A stretch of 64,000 nucleotides of DNA from an uncultured Victivallis sp. (lineage in GTDB: Bacteria > Verrucomicrobiota > Lentisphaeria > Victivallales > Victivallaceae): positions 61,038 to 125,037 of the forward strand of contig CALXNS010000125.1 in the NCBI GenBank assembly GCA_944389815.1, in the 5' to 3' direction. The notes below the pieces were generated by a model that searched no databases, was not told the origin of the DNA, and saw only the letters and a program-made list of their open reading frames with translations. The position numbers were made by a program, and so were the translations under genes. Below, piece by piece: positions 47,588 to 56,334 of the stretch (the first letter of the stretch is position 1; every line of letters begins with the position of its first letter).

Positions 47588-48241
47588 CTATTTTACGTAA
47601 GCTGCGATCATTTCAACCACCTCGGCAATTGTTCTGCCGGTGGTATCGATCCGGATTGCGTCCTCCGCCGGCTTCAGCGGAGCGGTTTTTCGTTCCGAAT
47701 CCTGCTTGTCGCGCGCGGCGATCTCGCGCGCAACCTCTTCAAGCGTCGCTCCGGCGGCAACTTCACCGCTTTGCGCCAGCCGCCGTCTCGCCCGCTCCTC
47801 CGGTGTCGCCGTCACAAAAAATTTATAACGGGCGTCGGGAAAAACCACCGTCCCGATATCCCGCCCTTCCATCACAATCATCCGCTCTCCGGCCATCGAA
47901 CGCTGCACGTCAAGCAACGCTTCGCGCACCACCGGCAGCGTTGCAACCGCACTTGCTCCCGCTGCGACTTCCGGCGACCGCAGTTCTTCACGCAGAAACA
48001 CTCCATTCATCCGCAAAGTAAACGCGCCATTTTCGTCCGGTGCATAATCGAACTGCAATTGCGCAAGAAAATCCCGGTCGAGCCGACTGAACTCCATCCC
48101 GGCCCGCAGCGCAGCGTACGCCACCGCCCGGTAAAGACTGCCGGTGTTGACATACGCGATTCCGAACCGCTCAGCCAACATTCGCGCCACCGTGCTTTTT
48201 CCGGATGCCGCCGGCCCGTCGATGGCTATTACATTACTCAT
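47588..48241 (-). CDS. cmk: cytidylate kinase
   Basis: ATP-dependent CMP/dCMP kinase, 217 residues. The P-loop is AIDGPAASGKSTVARMLAE; YVNTGSLYRAVAYAAL is the CMP-binding signature; VMEGRDIGTVVFPDARYKFF and RARRRLAQSGE are the lid and C-terminal helix. The frame reaches back to 48328 through the secY terminator. ATG 48241 gives the family N-terminus MSNVIAIDG, with GGAAG four bases upstream. The terminator's T-run is about 20 bases before the start, so expression may depend on read-through or a short leader. Confidence 0.93.
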   Translation of the reverse strand: MSNVIAIDGPAASGKSTVARMLAERFGIAYVNTGSLYRAVAYAALRAGMEFSRLDRDFLAQLQFDYAPDENGAFTLRMNGVFLREELRSPEVAAGASAVATLPVVREALLDVQRSMAGERMIVMEGRDIGTVVFPDARYKFFVTATPEERARRRLAQSGEVAAGATLEEVAREIAARDKQDSERKTAPLKPAEDAIRIDTTGRTIAEVVEMIAAYVK

Positions 48242-48261
48242 TTTCTTCCATTCACTCATCT

Positions 48262-48310
48262 CAAAAAAGAAACGGACCGGCCGACTGGCCATACCAGCCG
48301 GACCAGTCCG
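48262..48310 (-). terminator. rho-independent terminator after secY
   Basis: On the minus strand an imperfect hairpin (48310-48294 pairing with 48288-48273, CGGACTGGTCCGGCTGG against CCAGTCGGCCGGTCCG, with a few mismatches) is followed by TTTCTTTTTT (48272-48263). It ends the ribosomal-protein/secY transcript just before cmk. Confidence 0.7.
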
Positions 48311-48343
48311 ACAGAAATTCAATGTCAAAAACGCACGCCGGCG

Positions 48344-49729
48344 TCAGTTGCCGGAACGCCCGCGCAACCGCCCGCTCTTGAGGAACCCCTCATAATGCCG
48401 CATCGTCAGATGCGACTCAAGCTGACTCATGGTGTCAAGCACCACACCGACCATAATCAGCAAACTTGTGCCACCGAAAAACTGCGCCACCATGAACGGA
48501 ATCCGGAAACTGCTGTAGAGAAACATCGGGAACAACGCCAGCGCCAGCAGAAACACCGCGCCACCGGCCGTCACCCGCGTCATCGCCGTATCCAGGAAGT
48601 CGGCAGTCGGCTGTCCGGGACTGATTCCCGGGATGTACGCACCTTCCTTCTTCAGATTGTCGGCAATCTGAATCGGATTGAACTGCGTCGACACCCAGAA
48701 GAAACTGAACGCCAGAATCAGCAATCCGTAGACAATCATGTAACCCGCGCCGTCCTGACGGAACGTCGTCGCCATCCAGATCCAGACTCCACTCGCTTCC
48801 GGCTGCGAAGCCATGTACTGGAAAAGATATTCCGGAATCATCAGAATGGCTCCCGCGAAAATGATCGGCATCACGTTGGCGAAGTTGACCTTGAGCGGCA
48901 TGTAGGTCGAACCGCCCATCAACTGTTTGCCCACGGTCTTGCGAACCATCTGAATCGGCACCCGCCGATATCCCTGCGACAGGAGAATCGTCGCCGCCGT
49001 CACGATGCAGAATACGCCGAGCAGCAAAATGAGCTGCACCGGCTTGAAGGTCGCGCCGTCCGGCGTCGTTCCCTTGAGCGCCATGTCGATCAATTCGATC
49101 ACCGCATGCGGCAGACGTGAAACAATGTTGATCGTGATGATCAACGATACACCGTTGCCGATGCCGCGATCGGTAATTTGCTCACCCAGCCAGGTGAACA
49201 CCATCGTCGTGCAGGTGATCACCAGAACGGTGATCGGCACGAAGACCGAAGGCGATCCGAGAAACAAGGGTTCGCTCGGAGCGGGCAGCCCCAGTTTCGT
49301 CGGATTCACCATGGCCATCGCCACCATCGCCCCCTGAATAATACAGACGAGAATGGTGAGGTAACGGGTGTACTGCGACATCCTCTGGCGCCCGGATTCC
49401 CCTTCCCGCATCATTTTCTCGAATGTGGGAAACACCGGAACCAGAAGCTGAATGATGATCGACGCGGTGATGTACGGCATGATCCCAAGCGCTCCCAGAG
49501 CGAAGTGCGCAATCGCACCGCCCGAAAACAAATCGATCAATGCCATGAATCCCCCGCTGGAACTGCTGCCGGCAGTGACTTCTTTGATAAAGTTCTCCAG
49601 CGCACCCGGATCAACTCCGGGACACGGGATGTTGCTCGCAAACCGCACCAGCACGATAATCAGCGCCGTGAACAAAAGACGATTGCGAAGCTCCTTGATA
49701 TTCCATGCGTTCCAAAATGCCGTCAACAT
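48344..49729 (-). CDS. secY: preprotein translocase channel subunit SecY
   Basis: Inner-membrane pore of the Sec translocon, 461 residues with about 10 TMs. Motifs: N-terminal NIKELRNRLLFTALIIVLVR and IPCPGVDP, YTRYLTILVCIIQG, QGYRRVPIQMVRKTVGKQLM, YIPGISPGQPTADFLD, and the C-terminal MRHYEGFLKSGRL. It is the last gene of the ribosomal cluster, 25 bases after rplO, the classical spc-operon position. SecE and SecG are not in the window. Confidence 0.96.
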   Translation of the reverse strand: MLTAFWNAWNIKELRNRLLFTALIIVLVRFASNIPCPGVDPGALENFIKEVTAGSSSSGGFMALIDLFSGGAIAHFALGALGIMPYITASIIIQLLVPVFPTFEKMMREGESGRQRMSQYTRYLTILVCIIQGAMVAMAMVNPTKLGLPAPSEPLFLGSPSVFVPITVLVITCTTMVFTWLGEQITDRGIGNGVSLIITINIVSRLPHAVIELIDMALKGTTPDGATFKPVQLILLLGVFCIVTAATILLSQGYRRVPIQMVRKTVGKQLMGGSTYMPLKVNFANVMPIIFAGAILMIPEYLFQYMASQPEASGVWIWMATTFRQDGAGYMIVYGLLILAFSFFWVSTQFNPIQIADNLKKEGAYIPGISPGQPTADFLDTAMTRVTAGGAVFLLALALFPMFLYSSFRIPFMVAQFFGGTSLLIMVGVVLDTMSQLESHLTMRHYEGFLKSGRLRGRSGN

Positions 49730-49753
49730 TTCCTGCAGTACTCCCCGGATGTG

Positions 49754-50218
49754 TTATTCGACCACTTCGACCTTGCCGCCCGCCGCGGCAATCTTCTCCG
49801 CAGCAGCCGCAGAGAATTTCTCCGCCTTGACGGTCAACGCCTTCGTAATCTCTCCGTTGGCCAGAACCTTGACCATTTTTTCGGATTTGCCGAGAAGACC
49901 CTTCGCACGCAGCGCCTCGGCATCGACGACGTCGCCGGCGTTGAAATTATCCTCCAGCACATTCAAATTGACCAGAGCGTATTCAATGTGATCCGCGCTG
50001 TTGAAACCCCGCTTCGGCAGACGACGGAACAACGGAATCTGACCACCTTCGAAAAACGGACGGATCTTCGAACCGGTACGGGACTTCTGTCCCTTCTCTC
50101 CGCGGCCGGCCGTCTTGCCGAGACCGGAACTGTCTCCACGACCAACCCGTTTGCGACGCTTGCGGGAGCCCGGATTCGGACTGAGTTCATGCAGTTTCAT
50201 AATCCTATATTCCCCCAT
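49754..50218 (-). CDS. rplO: 50S ribosomal protein L15
   Basis: Large-subunit protein of 154 residues. KLHELSPNPGSRKRRKRVGR and RTGSKIRPFFEGGQIPLFRR, then LPKRGF, are standard L15 motifs. It follows rpsE by four bases. In most bacteria rpmD (L30) lies between them; here there is no room for it. Confidence 0.96.
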   Translation of the reverse strand: MGEYRIMKLHELSPNPGSRKRRKRVGRGDSSGLGKTAGRGEKGQKSRTGSKIRPFFEGGQIPLFRRLPKRGFNSADHIEYALVNLNVLEDNFNAGDVVDAEALRAKGLLGKSEKMVKVLANGEITKALTVKAEKFSAAAAEKIAAAGGKVEVVE

Positions 50219-50222
50219 CTAA

Positions 50223-50747
50223 TCAATTGTTTTCCGCAGCGGCTGCGGGAGCCGCCTGGATGCCGCGACGCGCATACACGTCGTCACGGCTGGACAACAT
50301 CGAAATCGCCTTGAACGTAGCCTTCGCCACATTCGCCGCATTCGAAGCACCGAGCGATTTGGCCAGCACGTCCTTGACGCCTGCCAGCTCCAGAATCGCA
50401 CGAACCGCGCCACCGGCAATCAAACCGGTACCACCCGAAGCCGGACGCAGCAGCACGCGCGCTCCGCCGAACTTCACCTCGATCTCATGCGGAAGCGTAT
50501 CGCCGTTCATCGGCACTTTCACCAGATTGCGCCGCGCCGCCTCTCCGCCCTTGCGGATCGCATCGGAAACTTCGTTGGCCTTCCCGTAACCGTAACCAAC
50601 CCGGCCGTTCCGGTCGCCAACCACCACCAGGGCGCCGAAACTGAAGTTCTTGCCGCCCTTGACCACCTTGGCGCTCCGGTTGATCGAAATGACGCTCTCG
50701 TCAAACTCGCTCTGCACCGGCTCGCTGAAATTTTCACGTTTCGCCAT
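50223..50747 (-). CDS. rpsE: 30S ribosomal protein S5
   Basis: 174 residues. [21 protein letters not shown] is the S5 N-terminal signature, and [22 protein letters not shown] the following block. The C-terminus has [21 protein letters not shown]. It participates in decoding fidelity on the small subunit. Spacing to rplR is 11 bases. Confidence 0.97.
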   Translation of the reverse strand: MAKRENFSEPVQSEFDESVISINRSAKVVKGGKNFSFGALVVVGDRNGRVGYGYGKANEVSDAIRKGGEAARRNLVKVPMNGDTLPHEIEVKFGGARVLLRPASGGTGLIAGGAVRAILELAGVKDVLAKSLGASNAANVAKATFKAISMLSSRDDVYARRGIQAAPAAAAENN

Positions 50748-50758
50748 CTGATGTTCCC

Positions 50759-51121
50759 TCAGAACTTAAGCCCGTTCTCGCGCGCCGCTTCCGCGATCGC
50801 CTTCACCCGGCCATGGAACTTATAACCGCCGCGGTCAAAAACCACTTCGGTGACGTTTGCAGCCTTCGCCGCTTCCGCGGCAAGCTTGCCCAGCAAAGCG
50901 GCTCCCGCCATGTTCGGAGACGCGTTTTCCGCCTTGAACTTCGGATCAAGACTGGAAGTCGCCGCCAGCGTCCGCCCATTCACATCGTCAATGAACTGAC
51001 AGTAAATGTGATTGGTCGTGATGCTGACACAAAATCTCGGACGCGCCGCCGTGCCGGATACCTTTTTGCGAATCCGCAAATGACGGTGCGCACGCTGTAC
51101 TTTCTTATCAATAACAGCCAT
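50759..51121 (-). CDS. rplR: 50S ribosomal protein L18
   Basis: 120 residues binding 5S r[23 protein letters not shown] and the C-terminal [20 protein letters not shown] are diagnostic. Confidence 0.96.
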   Translation of the reverse strand: MAVIDKKVQRAHRHLRIRKKVSGTAARPRFCVSITTNHIYCQFIDDVNGRTLAATSSLDPKFKAENASPNMAGAALLGKLAAEAAKAANVTEVVFDRGGYKFHGRVKAIAEAARENGLKF

Positions 51122-51146
51122 TTTCTCAGCTCCTTACAGCCGCGGA

Positions 51147-51680
51147 TCAACCCACGGACTTTCCTTCTTTGAGGACGATCCGCTCATCCACGTAACGAAT
51201 CCCCTTGCCCTTGTAGGGCTCCGGCGGACGGAAACGACGAATCTGCGCCGCGGTCTCTCCCACCAGCTGCTTGTCACTGCCTTCAATGCTGATCTTGCCG
51301 TCCGGCGTGACCGTCAGCTTGACATCCTTCGGCACTTCGAATTCGACCGGATGCGAATATCCAAGATTCAACACCAGTTTCGAACCGGTCAACTGCGCCT
51401 TGTAACCGACGCCGACGATCGCCAGCTCCTTCCGGAAACCCTGCGTCACGCCGATCACCATGTTGTTGATCAAACTGCGCGTCAATCCCTGCATCGCGCT
51501 GGCCTTGCGGTCCTCCTTGGCCTCGCGGACCATCACCTTGCCGTCGTTGACCTCGACCGAAACCAGCGGCGGAAGCGGCATGGAAAGCTTGCTCTTGCCT
51601 TCCACCGTCACCGTGGCGCCTTCGATCGAAACCTTCACGCCGGAAGGAATTTCAATCGGTTTATTGCCAATACGAGACAT
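51147..51680 (-). CDS. rplF: 50S ribosomal protein L6
   Basis: 177 residues. SRIGNKPIEIPSGVKVSIEG at the start and the C-terminal IRRFRPPEPYKGKGIRYVDE are the L6 signatures near the ribosomal GTPase-factor site. Confidence 0.97.
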   Translation of the reverse strand: MSRIGNKPIEIPSGVKVSIEGATVTVEGKSKLSMPLPPLVSVEVNDGKVMVREAKEDRKASAMQGLTRSLINNMVIGVTQGFRKELAIVGVGYKAQLTGSKLVLNLGYSHPVEFEVPKDVKLTVTPDGKISIEGSDKQLVGETAAQIRRFRPPEPYKGKGIRYVDERIVLKEGKSVG

Positions 51681-51704
51681 TTTTGTATTTCCTAAACTTT
51701 ATTG

Positions 51705-52100
51705 TTACCAGACGTAGCAGAGAATCTCGCCGCCGACTTTCTCGCGCGCCGCACGACGCCCGCTCATGATCCCGTTCGGGGTGGTCAGAATCACCGTGCC
51801 CAGACCATTGCGCACCCGCGGAATCTCGCGGCTCCCGCAGTGTCTCCGGCAGGACGGCTTGCTCACCCGCTCCAAACCTTCGATCACGGATTTCCCGTTC
51901 ACATACTTGAGCTCGATGACCAGCTGACGCTTCACGCCGTCCTCGGCCACCGCGTAATCTTTCACATAACCCTCTTCCTTCAGAACCGCCGCAATCGCAG
52001 CTTTCTCCTTGGAACCGGGCATCGATACCTGCTTGAGTCCGGCACTTCCGGCATTCCGGAGCCGGGTCAGCATATCAGCAATCGGATCTTGCATGCTCAT
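51705..52100 (-). CDS. rpsH: 30S ribosomal protein S8
   Basis: 131 residues from ATG 52100 (MSMQDPIADMLTRLRNAG), which follows GGAGAG and matches S8 length; the frame upstream to 52226 lies inside rpsN. The middle has VIEGLERVSKPSCRRHCGSR and the end VILTTPNGIMSGRRAARE. The stretch CRRHCGSRE carries two Cys in a zinc-knuckle-like spacing not usual for S8, possibly a lineage variation. Confidence 0.95.
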   Translation of the reverse strand: MSMQDPIADMLTRLRNAGSAGLKQVSMPGSKEKAAIAAVLKEEGYVKDYAVAEDGVKRQLVIELKYVNGKSVIEGLERVSKPSCRRHCGSREIPRVRNGLGTVILTTPNGIMSGRRAAREKVGGEILCYVW

Positions 52101-52117
52101 TTCACATTCCTCTCCTA

Positions 52118-52303
52118 TTACCAGCTGGCCTTGGTCACACCGGGAATCTGACCCTTCGACGCCAGTTCCCGGAAGCAGATGCGGCAAAGCTGGAACTTGC
52201 CGATATACGCACGCGGACGGCCGCACGCCTTGCAGCGCGTGTAATTACGCACCGGAAACTTGCTGCCGCGTTCCGCTTTTACGATCAAACTGAGTTTCGC
52301 CAT
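52118..52303 (-). CDS. rpsN: 30S ribosomal protein S14, zinc-binding short form
   Basis: 61 residues, the short C+ type of S14. Four Cys as [20 protein letters not shown] give the zinc site, and the C-terminus [11 protein letters not shown] is standard. Confidence 0.96.
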   Translation of the reverse strand: MAKLSLIVKAERGSKFPVRNYTRCKACGRPRAYIGKFQLCRICFRELASKGQIPGVTKASW

Positions 52304-52318
52304 GATCTTTTCCTTCCT

Positions 52319-52855
52319 TTATTCCTCAAACGGCACTTCCAGCAGCTTCAGAAGCTCTCGCGCCGCATCGTCCGTCTTCGCGGTCGTGACCATCGTGATG
52401 TTCACGCCCAGCGGATACTTCAACTTGTCCGGATCGATTTCGGTGAACACCGAAACATCGCTCACACCCATGTTGTAGTTCCCCGCGCCGTCAAAACCGC
52501 TCTTCGGAATCCCCCGGAAGTCACGCACACGCGGCATCGCGTTGTGCACGAAACGATCCAGAAACTCATACATCCGATTCCCGCGCAACGTCACCATCAC
52601 CCCGACCGGCATCCCGACCCGGAGCTTGAAGTTCGACACGTTCTTGCGCGCCTTCGTGATGACCGGAAGCTGACCGGTCATTTCGCCGAGATGTTTCTTC
52701 GCTTCCGTGAAAGCGTCGCGCTCAGCACTCGTACTGATCCCGGTGGAGATCACGATCTTCTCCAGCTTCGGAATCTGCATGACGTTCTTGCAGCCCAGTT
52801 TGGCCTGCAGCGCCGCGCGAACCTCGTCGTTGTATTTTTTCTTCATATCAGGCAT
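52319..52855 (-). CDS. rplE: 50S ribosomal protein L5
   Basis: 178 residues binding 5S rRNA. IPKLEKIVISTGI, KPVITKARK-type KLPVITKARKNVSNFKLR, and GRDFRGI-type RVRDFRGIPKSGFDGAGNY are L5 motifs. ATG 52855 is chosen: GGAG lies ten bases upstream and it starts just past the rplX stop; the longer frame to 52906 overlaps rplX. Confidence 0.95.
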   Translation of the reverse strand: MPDMKKKYNDEVRAALQAKLGCKNVMQIPKLEKIVISTGISTSAERDAFTEAKKHLGEMTGQLPVITKARKNVSNFKLRVGMPVGVMVTLRGNRMYEFLDRFVHNAMPRVRDFRGIPKSGFDGAGNYNMGVSDVSVFTEIDPDKLKYPLGVNITMVTTAKTDDAARELLKLLEVPFEE

Positions 52856-52862
52856 TTTTACA

Positions 52863-53120
52863 TTACTCCGTCTTTGCCGCCGCAACGGGGTTGACGTTCG
52901 ACACATGCGTCGATACCGAACGCTCGATCATGCCGCCGTTCGGATTGAGCTTGCTCTTCTTCACCGTACGCTTCCCCAGAGCGCGATCCTTTTTGGACGC
53001 CAGTTCGAGCACCACCCGGTCCTTCCGCGTAAGAACCGCCAGAACGGTCGCCTCTTCGCCCTTGAAGTTGCCGGCATTCACCACTACCTTATCGCCCTTC
53101 TTGACATGATACTTCTTCAT
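52863..53120 (-). CDS. rplX: 50S ribosomal protein L24
   Basis: 85 residues, short relative to the usual ~105. The KOW motif is KKGDKVVVNAGNFKGEEATV. The C-terminal region SKLNPNGGMIERSVSTHVSN matches L24. Its start shares one base with the rplN stop. Confidence 0.94.
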   Translation of the reverse strand: MKKYHVKKGDKVVVNAGNFKGEEATVLAVLTRKDRVVLELASKKDRALGKRTVKKSKLNPNGGMIERSVSTHVSNVNPVAAAKTE

Positions 53121-53485
53121 TAAAGCACCTCCGGAGCCAACGAGATGATCTTCATGAAATCCTTATCCCGCAACTCACGCGCCACCGGCCCGAATATACG
53201 CGTGCCGATCGGATTCTTGTCCTTGTCGATCAGGACGGCCGCGTTCTTGTCGAAACGCAGATACGAACCGTCCGGACGACGGATCTTCGCCGCCGTACGC
53301 ACGATCACAGCCTTCACCACCTGACCCTTCTTCACCGAACCGTCCGGAATCGCTTCCTGCACGGCTCCCGTCACGATATCTCCGATATGCGCAATCTTCT
53401 TGCCCTGCCCGAGCACCGTCACGGTAAGGAGCGACTTCGCTCCGGAATTATCGGCGACCTCCAGAATTGTCTGCATCTGTACCAT
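53120..53485 (-). CDS. rplN: 50S ribosomal protein L14
   Basis: 121 residues. [20 protein letters not shown], then [20 protein letters not shown] and [20 protein letters not shown], are diagnostic L14 blocks. Confidence 0.97.
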   Translation of the reverse strand: MVQMQTILEVADNSGAKSLLTVTVLGQGKKIAHIGDIVTGAVQEAIPDGSVKKGQVVKAVIVRTAAKIRRPDGSYLRFDKNAAVLIDKDKNPIGTRIFGPVARELRDKDFMKIISLAPEVL

Positions 53486-53506
53486 TTTGCATTCCTCCGC
53501 TGAAGG

Positions 53507-53788
53507 TTATTCCTGTTCCGCCCGGCTGATGATCTCCAGCAGACGCCAGCATTTCGTGCGGCTCAGCGGACGCGTCTCGACGATCCGGACCGTGTCGCCC
53601 TTCTTCGCCTCGTTCTTCTCATCGTGCGCGGTGAACTTCTTTCTGACTTTCACAATCTTCTGGTACAACGGATGCGGCGTGCGACGATCCACCTTCACCA
53701 CAATGGTCTTATCCTGAACATCGCTGATGACCACGCCGACGCGCTCTTTCCGGTTCCCACGGACTTCAACTTTCGCTTCACTCATCAT
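53507..53788 (-). CDS. rpsQ: 30S ribosomal protein S17
   Basis: 93 residues. [20 protein letters not shown] and [20 protein letters not shown] are the S17 motifs. ATG 53788 overlaps rpmC as ATGA; ATG 53785 is an alternative. Confidence 0.96.
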   Translation of the reverse strand: MMSEAKVEVRGNRKERVGVVISDVQDKTIVVKVDRRTPHPLYQKIVKVRKKFTAHDEKNEAKKGDTVRIVETRPLSRTKCWRLLEIISRAEQE

Positions 53789-53988
53789 TTCACCTCGGCT
53801 TTGGCGGCCCGGGCGGCCTGCTCCGTGTAAAGACGCGCCACGTCACGACGTACCTGACGCACCCGCGCCGTCTTTTCCAACTGGCCGGTGCGGGACTGTA
53901 TCTTGAGGTTCAACTTCTCCCGCTGCAGATCGGCAACCTTCGCCGCCAGCTCCGCATCGGTCAATTCCCTGATCTCTTTGTTCTTCAT
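53785..53988 (-). CDS. rpmC: 50S ribosomal protein L29
   Basis: 67 residues. [20 protein letters not shown] and the helical hairpin ending [17 protein letters not shown] identify L29. It overlaps rpsQ by four bases. Confidence 0.95.
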   Translation of the reverse strand: MKNKEIRELTDAELAAKVADLQREKLNLKIQSRTGQLEKTARVRQVRRDVARLYTEQAARAAKAEVK

Positions 53989-54000
53989 CGCTTCGTCCCC

Positions 54001-54414
54001 TTAACCTTCCCGCGACAAGAATTTGCAGCGCAAACAAAGCTTGTTCGCAGCACGGCTCATCGCCTCTTTCGCCACCGCTTCGCTGCAACCGGACACTTCA
54101 AACAGCACCCGTCCCGGAAGCACCGGCGCAGTCCAGCCTTCCACCGCTCCTTTTCCCTTGCCCATACGAACTTCCAACGGCTTCTTCGTAAACGAGCGGA
54201 ACGGGAACATCCGGATCCACACCTTACCACGACGCTTCAAATGACGGTTGATCGCCACACGCGCCGCTTCAATCTGATTATTCGTAACGTACCCGCGGCT
54301 CAGCGCCTGAAGTGCGAATTCGCCAAAATCGACCTTGTTGTTCGTCGTGGCGAGTCCGGCATTACTTCCGCGCTGCACCTTTCTGTACTTTGTTCTTTTT
54401 GGCATTAACGGCAT
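54001..54414 (-). CDS. rplP: 50S ribosomal protein L16
   Basis: 137 residues. [35 protein letters not shown] and the [19 protein letters not shown] block are typical. The start (54414, or 54405) lies within the last ~53 bases of rpsC, an unusually long overlap. GGAGG sits nine bases before ATG 54414. Confidence 0.96.
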   Translation of the reverse strand: MPLMPKRTKYRKVQRGSNAGLATTNNKVDFGEFALQALSRGYVTNNQIEAARVAINRHLKRRGKVWIRMFPFRSFTKKPLEVRMGKGKGAVEGWTAPVLPGRVLFEVSGCSEAVAKEAMSRAANKLCLRCKFLSREG

Positions 54415-55054
54415 AATCTTGTTCCTCCGTAGAGTCTTTGTGACAAATCCAAACCTTGACGCCGATCTTTCCGGCCGTCGTATTCGCTTCCGTGAAGCCG
54501 TAGTCGATGTTCGCCTTCAACGTATGCAGCGGCACCCGACCTTCCTTGTACTGCTCTTCACGGGCAAGTTCCGCACCACCCAGACGGCCGGCGCAGTTGA
54601 TCTTGATCCCGTCCGCGCCCATGTCCATCGCAGTCTGAATCGCGCGCTTCATCGCACGCCGGAAACCGATACGACGTTCCAGCTGCATGGCAATGTTCTC
54701 CGCCACCAGCTGCGCATTCGTCTCCGCACGGCGGATCTCCGCGATCTCCACGAAGACCTCTTTCCCGGAGGTCAGCTTCGCCACTTCGGACTTCAGCGCA
54801 TCGAGTTCCGCACCCTTCTTCCCGATCAACAAACCGGGACGTGCCGAACTGATCGTCACACGTACGCGATTGGCAAAACGCTCAATCTGGATCCGCGCGA
54901 TCGCCGCAGCAGCAAATTTCTCCTTGATGAACTTACGGATCGCAAGATCCTCATGCAGCCACTCACCGAAAAGCGCTTTCCCCGCAAACCAGCGGGATTC
55001 CCAATTCTTGGTCAGGGCGGTTCTCAAACCGATCGGATTAACTTTCTGTCCCAC
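54362..55054 (-). CDS. rpsC: 30S ribosomal protein S3
   Basis: 230 residues. The N-terminus [20 protein letters not shown], the KH domain [20 protein letters not shown] and the C-terminal [20 protein letters not shown] are S3 signatures. The last ~17 codons overlap the start of rplP in another frame; the extra tail ([20 protein letters not shown]) is not part of the S3 core. Confidence 0.96.
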   Translation of the reverse strand: MGQKVNPIGLRTALTKNWESRWFAGKALFGEWLHEDLAIRKFIKEKFAAAAIARIQIERFANRVRVTISSARPGLLIGKKGAELDALKSEVAKLTSGKEVFVEIAEIRRAETNAQLVAENIAMQLERRIGFRRAMKRAIQTAMDMGADGIKINCAGRLGGAELAREEQYKEGRVPLHTLKANIDYGFTEANTTAGKIGVKVWICHKDSTEEQDYAVNAKKNKVQKGAARK

Positions 55055-55071
55055 GATTCAATACCCCTATC

Positions 55072-55407
55072 CTAGTTCATATCCGTCAAAATAACTTCCA
55101 GATGGCTGGTCCGCTTACGGATCCGCCCAGCCGATCCGCGGGCTTTCGCGCGAAAACGCTTGATGATCGGACCGGGGCTGACCAGCGCGGCTTTCACCAC
55201 CAGCGCCTTCCGGTTCAAGTTCTCATTGTTTTCAGCATTGGCCACCGCGGAACGCAGTGTGTCGCCAAGCAGACCGGCCGCCTTGCGCGGACTCAGTTCG
55301 ACGATGGCGAGCGCCTCGACTGCGGACTTCCCCTGAATCAGACGCGACAGATGCCGCGCCTTTTCCGGCGATATCCGCACATTCTTCGTCAAAGCTCTTA
55401 CTTCCAT
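55072..55407 (-). CDS. rplV: 50S ribosomal protein L22
   Basis: 111 residues. NVRISPEKARHLSRLIQGKS and RAKARGSAGRIRKRTSHLEV are L22 motifs. It is the first ribosomal gene of this cluster; rpsS, rplB, rplW, rplD, rplC and rpsJ, usual upstream neighbours, are absent. It starts 27 bases after a coiled-coil envelope gene, so its promoter must lie within or before that gene. Confidence 0.95.
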   Translation of the reverse strand: MEVRALTKNVRISPEKARHLSRLIQGKSAVEALAIVELSPRKAAGLLGDTLRSAVANAENNENLNRKALVVKAALVSPGPIIKRFRAKARGSAGRIRKRTSHLEVILTDMN

Positions 55408-55434
55408 AATCCGGTTTCTCGAGTTTCCTGTTGA

Positions 55435-56334
55435 TTAGATTCCCGAATCCGCACTCCCGTTCCCGGTCTCCACGGACTCTCTGTTCTCTTTCGTCACCGC
55501 CTCCATCCCCGGAGCGAGGGCGTCGATGCTGCCGGAAACCACCACAGCCGCGGCGACGAATGGTCGTACACTGACCACTTTGAGCTGGGTTTCCGATTCC
55601 TTCCCGACCTGATAGAGCATCCCGGCGAAAGCACCCTTCGCCGACCCTACCGACAGCACCACCAGTGACAACTCCCGGTTCACCGCCAGAATCCGACACG
55701 TTCGCAGCGGTTCGGACCCATCCTCGGCGCTCTCCCCGGAAGAGGTCAACGCAATGAACCGGCGCGCATCCCGCACAAGGCTGTCCAGTTTCAACTGGAT
55801 CTCCGCCTGCCTCACCTTCCCGATCGGCAGTTCGCCCATTAAAACGCGCACCTGTTCGCAGAACGACACGGCGTTGACGGCAAGCTCTCCGCCGCTCTTC
55901 CCGAGTTCCGCCATCAAATTCAACAACTGTTCTTCCCGCTCGCCGGTTTTTCGCACCGTCCCCGTTGCCGGGACTCCGGCCAGCCACAGCTGAAGCTGAC
56001 GAAAACTCTCGTTCTGCCTCTGATATTTTTCACTGATCTCAAACAACTCACGACGCAACTCCGCCCGATCCTCCCGAAGCGATTCATTCTCCAGCTCCAG
56101 GCGTTTCAGCGCGTCATCCGCCGACGCCAACGCCTCCCGCAGACGGTTCAACTCCCTCTGGCGCTGAGCTTCAGAAGAGTTGATGTTCACCGTCACGGTG
56201 GCGCCGCCATCTCCCACGTCGCCTTCCGCGGCGCGCACGCACGCACAATACGTGCACACCACAAGAGTTACTAAAATAGCAGTATTTTTCCATTTTCGCA
56301 AGTGTAAATCGTTAAAAAAACGTGATTTTCTCAT
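55435..56334 (-). CDS. exported coiled-coil hypothetical protein
   Basis: Unrecognised 299-residue protein with an N-terminal membrane/signal segment (AILVTLVVCTYCACVRAAE), a coiled coil at ~55-115 (REALASADDALKRLELENES, then REDRAELRRELFEISEKY), and a C-terminal beta-rich domain (ILAVNRELSLVVLSVGSAKG, then GMLYQVGKESETQLKVVSVR). This recalls the layout of periplasmic adaptor or cell-shape (MreC-like) proteins, but identity is not supported. It overlaps the tatC stop by four bases (ATGA) and precedes rplV. Confidence 0.6.
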   Translation of the reverse strand: MRKSRFFNDLHLRKWKNTAILVTLVVCTYCACVRAAEGDVGDGGATVTVNINSSEAQRQRELNRLREALASADDALKRLELENESLREDRAELRRELFEISEKYQRQNESFRQLQLWLAGVPATGTVRKTGEREEQLLNLMAELGKSGGELAVNAVSFCEQVRVLMGELPIGKVRQAEIQLKLDSLVRDARRFIALTSSGESAEDGSEPLRTCRILAVNRELSLVVLSVGSAKGAFAGMLYQVGKESETQLKVVSVRPFVAAAVVVSGSIDALAPGMEAVTKENRESVETGNGSADSGI

